Source: Pachyseris speciosa (lineage: Eukaryota > Cnidaria > Anthozoa > Scleractinia > Pachyseridae). Taken from it: a stretch of 64,000 bases of DNA. Shown here piece after piece: positions 55,410 through 64,000 of the stretch. Positions within the stretch are counted from its first letter, which is position 1; every line of letters starts with the position of its first letter. Under the pieces are notes generated by a model. It was not told the origin of the DNA. It saw nothing but the letters and a program-made list of their open reading frames with translations, and ran no database searches. The translations under genes were made by a program, and so were the position numbers. The stretch covers positions 616,001-680,000 of the forward strand of contig JAEMWC010000035.1 in assembly GCA_016490735.1 (NCBI GenBank). Reading direction: 5' to 3'.

Positions 55410-56377
55410 TACATTTCACAAACTCTGCGCTGTCCCTAAATGAAGAAACAAATCGACCCAGGTTCAATACAGGTAGAGGCCTTACATGTGTCAGGTCGTT
55501 TGTTTTTTTTTCAAGGGGCTCAAGCCAGTTGATAGCAGCCAGTTGGTCTAGATGAGGAACATTCTCAGCCAAGCAGGCAGACTCGGCAACTACTGTGCTG
55601 GCAGTGATACGAATGAAGCCAGTGACGGGGGAGAACGATAAGCAATTGAAGTGAGCCAGAGTTCCATGAAAGTTGGCGAAACTTTCACAAATGATAGCCT
55701 CAATCCAGATGCTGGTCCTGATTTTCAGCCCCGAGTGACACCCGATTACCCTCAAATCACGGAAGATGACATTGAACTCCGTATGGGCGAGAGATACCAC
55801 TTAGGCTCACAGGGACAGATAGTGGCCGACGCGAAGAGATACCGCACAGCCGGGCGTAGTTCAAGGTCGTAGCATAGTGACAATAGTCAGCCCAGAAAAC
55901 CAGAAAGTTAATGTTTGGTTTCCACCCACCTTGTTAGGGACAAGTGGCCTTTTGAGGTATTCCATAGCTCAGTTTTAACGATCGAGAAAAAAAAACCGCT
56001 AGTCTTCTAAATAACTGACGGTATAAGGTACATTGTGTCTACGGTGAGGAACTGAACGTTGAAAAGTTCTTGCACTACATTCAAATTGTGGATCGATTTC
56101 TTCGCGCGCTTCAAACTAGAGAAAACTTCCACTTTTTCTTACCTTAGAAACAAGTCCGGTGACAAAATCTTGATATAATTATTGCACACAAGAATCGACA
56201 TAAATCAGTCCTTTGCTATGCAACTGAATGTTGACGGCCCATACATACAAACAGTCATTTATATTTTATATAACAAGCAATCAGAGCCAAAATTAGAAAC
56301 AAGCGATGTACCCTCTCTAAGGTGTCTCTCTGTTCTGATGCATGTCAGAGAATCAGAGTACGAGACTGGATACGGCT

Positions 56378-56797
56378 AATGCCCGATCTCATTAGAGTTT
56401 TCTCCATTTCACATAAAGGTATCTTTGAAGCATTCCACAGTGAAGGATTGCTTCCTTCTCTTGTCGACACTTTCTTTTCTTGGTGTGAGGAGTCGTCACC
56501 AGATCAAAAAGAAGACTAATCATCCCAGCCATCACAACTTTTCTTGTCTCCTTTGCTACGTACATTTTTCCTGCTCAAGGTCCTGACCGGGATCAGAGTC
56601 TACTAACAGTCTTTTCACTTTTCCTCCGTCGAGTCTTTAAATATTGATCTAGATGAGATACTGTTGGACTATTTCTTCTTCAAAAGTCTCTGGCAGTTCC
56701 TCAAACAATGCGCCTTTTCAGTAAATATGCCTTGTCGCTGATCGATGTTTTCCTGACACAGATGGCTTTGGATTCTTTTCTGAACTACACCACGATT
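56378..56797. other. Start of unique right flank
   Basis: A plus-strand frame to 56,519 reads ..MPDLIRVFSISHKGIFEAFH.. and ends ..SPDQKED. It looks more protein-like than its surroundings but has no recognisable domain or splice context. It could be a relic exon; not called as a gene. Confidence 0.25.
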
Positions 56798-57176
56798 CAG
56801 GGACCGCGCAGGGGGAGGGGGTTTTAAGGGGGGGTGGGCTTTAGACCCCCCTCTCCCCACTTTTGAGTTAAAATCGCTGTACAATGTCTCGAGGGCAATC
56901 GTATGTTGAGTTGAGCTTTGTGGATACGTTACTAATTGCCAGTTATGGTTAGTTAAGCGAAAAGGTAATTAAATTCAAAACACCTCTTGTTTGTTGCTGA
57001 ATATATAAGTTTCACCACACCATGTTAGTTTTAAGTGCTTTTCCAGCCATTTCAGAGGACTTAAATTTAAAAATTTTTCCGAGGAAGCACGCCCCCAGAT
57101 CCCCCTAGTTGACTTACGCTAATGCGTTCGAAGTGAGCCCCCTCCCCCCAACTGCAAACTTGCTGCGCGGGCCCTG
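56798..57176. mobile_element. Non-autonomous hAT-like element
   Basis: CAGGGACCGCGCAG at the left matches the reverse complement of CTGCGCGGGCCCTG at the right in 13 of 14 positions, a hAT-type terminal repeat. G-rich and C-rich tracts lie just inside the ends. I see no 8-bp target duplication and no transposase. Confidence 0.6.
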
Positions 57177-60100
57177 CACATCCCTCGAGTTGGAGAATGA
57201 GGTGTTCGTGTTGGCGTCGACTAAGATTAATCGAAAAAACCCTGGGCCATTATTTTGGCATTTCGACGGTTACACAATATCCAAACGAGAAGGAATCTGT
57301 GCTAGTGCTAATACCAGAAAGTTTTGTGCAAACCTAAGTTAAGTATAAGGATTTAGAGAGGGATAGTGGTGAGTAAAGGCCTTGGCGAGCTGAATGTCGT
57401 ATCAATGTGCAAAATAAAAAGTAAGGGGGTGGTAAGTTTTTGAAATACTGTGTTAATGTGTTAGTTAGTGGGTTTAAGAACGACTGCACCGTCTGGCCAG
57501 TTGCCTCTGGGTGCTGCAATGGGGTGAGAATGTATGTCACGTGACTAGTGGACGCCCAAAAAATCAACCCTAACCCAAACCTAGCCCTAAGCCAAGGAAC
57601 GGACCCATAGGGCAAAGCAAATGACGTTTTATATGCAACCCCAACCCAACCATAGATTTCAGTCGAGGGATACTATTTCTGTTCCTTGACGGTGTCAAAT
57701 AGCTTGGTCATGTGACATCCATTTTTTCCCTTAATTAAACTGCGAAATTGCTTGAGGGCCCTTCTCTTTACTCCACTTGCGGAAATCACTCAAATGGCGA
57801 GGTCGAGAATGTGTGGGAATATTTCCTGCAGGTAGTTTGGCACAGGACATTCATGTTTCGCACTTTTTGCCTTTGATTTATGTGCTTCATGTTCGGTTTT
57901 GTATCGTACAGGGTAACTGATGCTTGTTGTTTGCGGTTCACTCGGATTTTTAGCAAAGTATCAGTACTGAAAGAAATTGGCTGACTTTTACTAACGTTTC
58001 GGCCGACGGACACGCAAAATTCCGATTGCTCGCTTGATTTAGGCATCAAGTCGCGAGGGAATTGAAGTAATCCTTCCACGTGCTTTCGAAAGTTTCAGCG
58101 AATTTAAACTTCAATAATAAGTTGCGAATTTACCTTACCGAATTTGCCTTTTACATTAATTTCTTTGTAATAATTTATGGGACGTTAAACTGACCCATAC
58201 ACTGTTCGAAAAGAGTAGGGGACGTAGTTCCCGGTGTGGTGGTCTATCTCTATCTTCTCATCTGTCTTTCACGTTTATGCATGCTTGGGTGGGTGGGTGG
58301 GTGGGATAAAATATGGACTGATAGCGGCTGCCAGAGGCGCCTTTACAGGCTGACGTCCGATCTCACCCTAGAGAAAAATTATAAAACGCATTGAGACTGT
58401 GATATGTGTGGTATATAAATACGTAACCATTACCATTACCACATCGATCTTAAAGGAGGAATGTCATGGTCATTTTTTTGTTTTGTAGGTCAAACTAGAA
58501 CTAGTTACCTTCAAGTACCATTGCTCATAACCAAAATGCAAAGAACGTGTTCCTATTCTGAAATTGTCCAAAAGTTCGCGCCTTTATTTAAAATTCAGGT
58601 TAGCTAATAAGATAATTAATTATTCATTTTTCTCACGCCTCGGCTCAACCGCGAGAAGAGCAAAGAGGTGTTAGAAATTTTGAGGAGGTAAAAGTGACCT
58701 ACAGTCCTTTTATTTGGTTTAAAATGGCCATGGAGAACAATTTTTAGTGTACGAGATATTCTGTGAAACGAAGAAGGTGCTTAGCAAACGAGAAGTTTCT
58801 TCAAGAGCTGAAATGTTTGCAAACACGTGGTGTTAAAACCGTTGCAACTGCGAACAACGACTAGCATCGACCAGTCTTCAATCTTCAGGTACACAACATA
58901 ATATAAATGTATGTAAAGTTATATATACTTTATACAAAATTTTGTCAAAGTTTAACGAAGATTTCAGCGTGTATCTTTGCAAGAACATTTCAGTGTTCCA
59001 GACGGCAACTTTTGAGACTTCTGCATGTTTTAATGCGTATACAACGATGATGCAGTCTTTTAAATTTGTCTTCGTTGTTCTGCAATGCATGTGTTCCCGT
59101 TTACTGCCTTGATCAAAAGTTTTCGGTTGAGGATTGAAGTCAAATTCTTTTTAATTGCAGTGACGAAATTGTTGATGTTGGTTTCGTTGTTCTTGTTGTA
59201 AAGTGAAAGCAGTGAGATGGCCGGTTGTTGAAACGGAACATAACTAACACTACATTTTAAGACAATTAGAGGACTCAAAATGAATTTGCAAGTTTGTCAT
59301 TTCGCGAAGATAAAAGCAGTTTTGGTCTGTGTTATTAAACCCTTTTCGACGAATTCCAGTTAGGGTGAAGACCGTCTCCGGCATTGAATTTGACTCGAAT
59401 CGTGGTTTAATTTTTTAATCAACACCCTCTTAAAATGGGTTTAAATATCAGCGGCCCCAAGTTGAATTTCTCCGAATAAGTCCATGATAAAAAGCAACAA
59501 TTTAATTAGCTTAGTGAAAATGTTTTTAACGTTTCGAGAAGTGCACAGAATTGACCTGATTACTGCGTTAAAATTACCTGGTTTGTTATAATTTAAAGTA
59601 TCTAAAATGGTTGTTCTTGCACAAATGTTAAAGACAGCAAAAATCGAAAAGTCAGATGTTTCAGATTGTTTATATATCTGCTTAAGCACCGTTTTCTTTT
59701 TCTTTGTCCTGTAACTGTAGTTATTTGGTGGAAGCTCCAAGCAACAGAAAATTCAAGCTCTCTTTCCTGAGGTTTCTCAACCCAAGACTTCCATTTGGCC
59801 GGTATGTATTACAAAAACGATTTGATTTTTTTACCTACCGGAACACATTTTCACACATTAATTATTTTAAACCGTAACCATAGAGATTTCGTTCGTAATT
59901 TACAGTTTTCATGCCCAGCCATCCGTAATTTTGGGCTCCCCTTTCCTCATGTTGAGCTATTTTCTAGGTGACAGAAAGGTTATGTAAAAGATGTATTTAC
60001 ATAAATTCTTATCTTTTTTTAGATGAACGTCAAGCGTGGAATGGGTAAAAAGTAATCGTCACTTTCAAACTATGTGAATTGGCAAGGTGAGTAGACTCAA

Positions 60101-60298
60101 TGATACGCTTTGTTGGATACGCTTGGTTGGTATATGTAACGAAGATCTGGGCTATCAGGTCTAAAAAGAGGCGAAAATTTCCGGAACCTGGAGCGCATTT
60201 GTAGCCTGGCGAAGATTTCCGAAATTTAAACGGAGAAACTTTACTGTATTATGGTTTGCAATCGATTGAGTGTTAAGGCTTCCTTCTCTCCAATATTA
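57177..60298. other. Unique flank, no gene seen
   Basis: About 3.1 kb. It holds a (GGTG)n run at 58,286-58,305 and a short retroposon-like tail at 58,384-58,442 (ACGCATTGAGACTGTG, GTATATAAATACG, then CATTACC repeats). A degenerate CCCTAA-like string lies around 57,568-57,595. No ORF has a recognisable domain. Confidence 0.4.
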
Positions 60299-60627
60299 GG
60301 GAGCTTTAGTTTGCCGACGGTGACGACAACAAAAACGTCATTTCAAATCTGACTTCTCGCTTTTGCCACTCTTTAACGATTATTCCAATTTGTTTAACTT
60401 GGGAAATGCTGGCGAACTATTCAGGGACTATAAATTATTACTACGAAAGGCCGGCGTTAAAGTAAGGAAAATAAAGAAACATTTACCGTCATGCGCTCAC
60501 GTCCTCGAGAAAACCTAAAATTTGGCCATTTCACGTTGCTGTTTTGCTGAGGAAGGCAAAGAAATGTACCAAACTGTTGTTTTGTGACGTTCTCTTTGCC
60601 GTTGCCCTCCTCGTTTCTTAAGCTCCC
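60299..60627. mobile_element. 329-bp MITE, GAGCTTAAG family, with TA flanks
   Basis: GGGAGCTTTAGTTTGCC at the left and TTTCTTAAGCTCCC at the right are inverted. TA lies on both sides. The interior (GCGAACTATTCAGGGACTA, GCGCTCACGTCC) relates it to the longer elements at 5108-5854 and 35,931-36,688. Confidence 0.7.
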
Positions 60628-61079
60628 TAATATTATAGACATGTACCACGCCCACCCCATGTCCGTTTTGCCCATACCCCAAATATTGCATAAGCCTTCT
60701 TTTAGATTAATAGACAAGTACAATTCATTGAACCCAGTCTAACAGATTAATTTTTGTCCATCTCTAGGTAAATACAAAGCCCGGAATACGAGAAAACAGA
60801 AACAGGATTAATTTTCTCTTCATATAACTGTACGAGGTAAGATTCGATAATTAAGAATATGAAATGCATAATTAAAGTACCATGCACCAACCTCGTTCGT
60901 CTTAAACAGGGTGTAGATTAAGGTGTCAGGGGCGAGCTTCTAACGTGACAGGTCCAACAAAAATATAAATGGCTCAAAAATACTTCTGAGTGTATCAACA
61001 CGCATGGTTCTTAAGACTTAAATTCAAGTTCGAGTGGGGAGTTATTTCCTTTGAATCACCTAAAATAATGGAGATGTGC

Positions 61080-61118
<39 letters not shown>

Positions 61119-61456
61119 TATTTATATAGCGCCTATATAAAATTCTAAGCGCTTTACAATTCATATGTACAAAGATATAATGCTACCACAATACTTTTTG
61201 TTAAAATGTCCTTAAAGATGTCTCAAAATTCAACGAATGTCTGTATTAAAGGTAAAATGAAAACAAAAGTGTCCTCGGATGTCACTGTTCTTTATAAAAA
61301 GCTTCATTGAATTGGGGTCGCATTTTCATGACTGGGTTGACTTTAATGCGCTCGCATCGTTAACATACTGAAATGAGTTACACATTGTTAAACAAGCCTG
61401 CCTTATTGGAAATTAAAAGAGTTTGACCCATTTGGAATGACTGAAATACGACTTTA
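60628..61456. other. Unique flank with (TAA)n microsatellite
   Basis: (TAA)n at 61,082-61,113 is followed by TTTATATAGCGCCTATATAA and TTCTAAGCGCTTTACAA, an AGCGC/GCGCT inverted word pair common in short interspersed repeats of marine invertebrates. No gene seen. Confidence 0.4.
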
Positions 61457-61906
61457 GAGAGATTAAGTTCGAGGTTTTTCGGCTTTTCCCGCGAACCGCG
61501 AACGTCAAGAAGTCACGTGACCAGTGCCTTGCCGTCAGGTTTGCGGTTTGAGGTTCACGTTTGTACGGCTAGACCACACTCTAGAGGTAAGTGATTTACC
61601 GCAAGGTTTTTTGCACCCTAAAACATCACAATCCCACGTTTGAGAGGAAATGCTACCTTTTAGAACTCTTTCGCTTATTGATTATCGAATTCTTTTTCAT
61701 AGACACGTAATTTTGAAGACGATTTCTCAGCTCAGATAGAAGTGAACGAATGAATGAAAACAAACATGGCGGCCGGCTATTTGTTGTTAGAACCAACCAC
61801 GAATCTTAAGCCCCGAATATGGGCAGACGGTTAACGTAAAACCGCTAACCGCAAACCGCGGTTTGCCGTTTGCGGTAAGATGGCCAAACCTGTATCTTAA
61901 TCTCTC
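61457..61906. mobile_element. 450-bp MITE
   Basis: GAGAGATTAAGTTCGAGGTT at the left and AAACCTGTATCTTAATCTCT-C at the right are inverted. Additional inner symmetry comes from GCGAACCGCGAACG / CCGCAAACCGCGGTTTGC words. A short ATGGCGGCC frame near 61,766 ends quickly and is not called. Confidence 0.6.
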
Positions 61907-62471
61907 TTTTGTCTAAGAAAGAACTGCTGCATAATCACCTAAAACGAAAAACCAGTTGCGCTCGTTGGCTTTTCAATTGTCGACTGTCGTAAAAACTTAA
62001 CCAGTGACACCACAGCCAATCACGACAGTCCGAAGCAGCCCAACGAAAATGTGTGCAACCAAGACACGATTAGATTTGGTTTTGCTTCTCATTGGTTGAG
62101 AAAGTGGCAAAAACCAAATCAAATCAGTAAGAACTCCTCAATTGAAAACCGCCTCATTTGTAAGGTTAAAGTACACGGTAGATTGGCCTGTGTTTTTTTG
62201 CATGGAGCTAAGAGTTTGTCTTTTTATGCATGCAGATTTACTGAGTTGGAAAAGTCCTCTGGAAAAGCTGGGATAATCTGATTTGGAGAAAACTCTGAGA
62301 AGGCAAGTATTTTAAATTGCTTTTAAAATTCTGATAATGAGAATTATTCTATATGAGTTAAAAATGCGAATAGTCTCAATGAAGTTGAAATGTTATTAAG
62401 ACCACTTTTGCAAAGTCCATACTTGCTCCTTCCAAATAATTGTTTCCAACCAACTTTAAAGCCTGGATTTC
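61907..62471. other. Unique interval, no gene seen
   Basis: The 76-aa frame at 62,051-62,281 has no recognisable domain. ATTGG/CCAAT words occur near 62,012 and 62,090 but no promoter can be assigned. Confidence 0.35.
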
Positions 62472-63162
62472 ACTAGCAATGCAAGCACAAGCTCAAGCAT
62501 AAGCAGCTTATACCAAGTGAAAACGAACACTACGCAAGCGAACGCAAGCATAAGTAGCTTATGCCAAGTGAAAACGAACACTACGCAAGCGAACGCAAGC
62601 ATAAGTAGCTTATGCCAAGTGAAAACGAACGCTACGCAAGCGAACGCAAGCATAAGCGCAAGCAAAAGTAGCTCATGCTAAGTGAAAACGAACACTGCGC
62701 AAGCGAACGCAAGCATAAGCGCAAGCATAAGTAGCTCATGCCAAGTGAAAACGAACATTACGCAAGCGAACGCAAGCATAAGCGCAAGCATAAGCGCAAG
62801 CATAAGTAGCTTATGCCAAGTGAAAACGAACACTACGCAAGCGAACGCAAGCATAAGCGCAAGCATAATTAGCTTATTCCAAGTGAAAACGAACACTACG
62901 CAAGCGAACGCAAGCATAAGCGCAAGCATAATTAGCTTATGCCAAGTGAAAACGAACGCTACGCAAGCGAACGCAAGCAAATGCGCAAGCACAAGGAAAA
63001 GGAAAAATTTTGATGCTTGTGCTTGTGATTGTGATTGTGCTTGCGCTTGCGCTTGCGCTTATGCTTATGCTTATGCTTATGCTTATGCTTGCGTTAAACT
63101 TGTTTTCACAGTGAAATAAGCCCTCTTGTGCTTGCGCTTATGCTTGTGCTTGCGTCGCTAGT
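62472..63162. mobile_element. Foldback element built of GCAAGCATAAGC repeats
   Basis: The outer ends ACTAGCAATGCAAGCACAAG and CTTGTGCTTGCGTCGCTAGT are inverted repeats. The left arm is a tandem array of ~53-66 bp units (AAGCGAACGCAAGCATAA, TAGCTTATGCCAAGTGAAAA, CGAACACTACGC), about seven units to 63,000. The right arm is the complementary GCTTATGCTTGCGCTTGC run. The long frames on both strands (62,682-63,119 + and 62,678-62,992 -) are repeat artefacts. Confidence 0.75.
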
Positions 63163-64000
63163 TAAAACCATGTGGAGCCAGATCAAATGTGACTGCGAGG
63201 ATCATTCTGGTTTTGAAAATCCATTTCATTTTATCTGATAAGACATTTCTGAGTAAAGTTTCTAAATTTACAAAGCTTTAACCAGAAAAACGACACAGTT
63301 GCCGATTTGGCGCGTGCTAATTCCAAGCAACTTAAAACTTCAGGTGAGCAAACTCAGTGAGTTGGGAGGATACATAAAGGATAAAGTTCTGCACTGGACA
63401 AGCTGGAAGAAAGATACCATGAGGATAGAGTTCCACTGGACAAGCTGGAAGAAAGTCATCGTTAGAAAACTCTCAAGTGGCAAGTTATAAAAAATGGTTA
63501 TTAAAAATAGATCTTTCTAGGTGAAAATGACTGCTTGACAGATTTTCAAATTTGAAGAGAATTGAACATCTAGTTATTAGAATCGAAATGATTGGTTTTA
63601 TAGAACATTTGAAAAGGCTTCGTCGACAACTGACTTAGAAAGTACTATATCGTCAACCTCATTTATTTAAGTGTATTATCCTTCAATACTAAGCAGAACT
63701 CATTAATAGGAAAAATTTTTGATTTTATTTTATAAAACGTCAAAGATTGAGAGATAAAATGTTGCGAAAATATTTTTTCGAGTTAAAACGCGCAGACACT
63801 AGTACCACGTCCGTTGAAAATTTGTTCCGGAAGAGTGCTTTTCTCACTAGATACGTTGGTGCTTCAATCCAGAGGGCAACCGTTTTCAAGTAATAGCAAT
63901 CGCGTTTCTTTTCAATCATATTTTGATACTAAAATTCAGTAAAAGCTCGTTTTCAGCTGCTTTTACCGTTAAAGAAAGAGGCTTATTGGCAACGATTTAT
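63163..64000. other. Right edge of window, no gene seen
   Basis: AT-rich. A short direct repeat, CACTGGACAAGCTGGAAGAA (63,392 and 63,434), lies in a frame of 63 codons without a recognisable domain. Confidence 0.35.

Larger units (their letters stand above)
28211..56377. repeat. Segmental duplication, copy B
   Basis: Second direct copy of the block at 1-19,236, about 8.9 kb longer. The offset to copy A is 28,210 at the left edge, 28,351 at the NLR start codon, 30,831 at its stop, about 37,140 at the last P450 exon, 38,016 at P450 exon 4, and 37,141 at the right edge. The growth comes from about 140 bp more CACTGT satellite, 20 extra TPR units (2,520 bp), about 400 bp more minisatellite, a 6.3-kb composite transposon and several smaller elements. 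It is offset by elements found only in copy A. The right boundary, after 'ggatacggct', is where similarity to 19,237 onward stops. Confidence 0.93.

Noticed and set aside
57566..57597. Interstitial telomere-like CCCTAA string
   Set aside because: Only a few degenerate words (CCCTAACCCAAACCTAGCCC), too short and irregular to call.
62456..63119. Frames of 69-145 aa in the GCAAGCATAAGC element
   Set aside because: Low-complexity translation of a foldback repeat.
1..64000. CRISPR array, operon or bacterial/phage content
   Set aside because: All tandem repeats are satellites, coding TPRs or transposon units. Spliced genes and element types are eukaryotic.

Overview
The window is animal nuclear DNA. 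It has introns with GT..AG junctions, a microsomal P450 split into five exons, and dense inverted-repeat transposons, LINE/hAT/Tc1 relics and microsatellites. The innate-immune gene type (DZIP3-type HEPN + NB-ARC + kinesin-light-chain-like TPR) is typical of the expanded NLR-like repertoires of cnidarians, so a stony coral or other anthozoan is the best guess. The organism is inferred, not shown.

Large-scale layout: the window is dominated by a direct segmental duplication. Copy A runs from base 1 (and probably further left) to about 19,236. Copy B runs from 28,211 to about 56,377. Each copy carries the same convergent pair: a plus-strand HEPN/NB-ARC/TPR gene preceded by a CACTGT-type satellite, and a minus-strand five-exon cytochrome P450 gene. 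Between them lie a 60-70 bp minisatellite, a LINE 3' relic and a degraded hAT transposon. Unique DNA separates the copies (19.2-28.2 kb: one small ORF, inverted-repeat elements and a tandem array of three tRNA-like sequences) and follows copy B (56.4-64 kb: inverted-repeat elements, no recognisable gene).

The copies have decayed in a complementary way. In copy A the NLR-like gene is intact (1,119 aa, 8 TPR units), while the P450 has a +1 frameshift in exon 2 and damaged conserved residues around the heme loop. In copy B the P450 splices into a clean 495-residue protein. The copy B NLR-like gene has expanded to 28 near-identical 126-bp TPR units, but one lost T in unit 12 breaks the frame. Both NLR-like ORFs keep an unusual C-terminal CaaX-like tail (CLLV after basic residues), suggesting a prenylated, membrane-tethered receptor with a HEPN (Rx4H) effector domain.

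The copies also differ by many clean transposon insertions. The largest is a 6.3-kb composite in copy B (37,842-44,166), which splits the LINE relic at a TA. It has two related inverted-repeat elements at its ends, two tandem 2.62-kb units with dead Tc1-like transposases between them, and a solo LTR with a 5-bp target duplication inside the right-hand element. Empty sites in the other copy define these insertions precisely. All calls are by eye; no database search was run.
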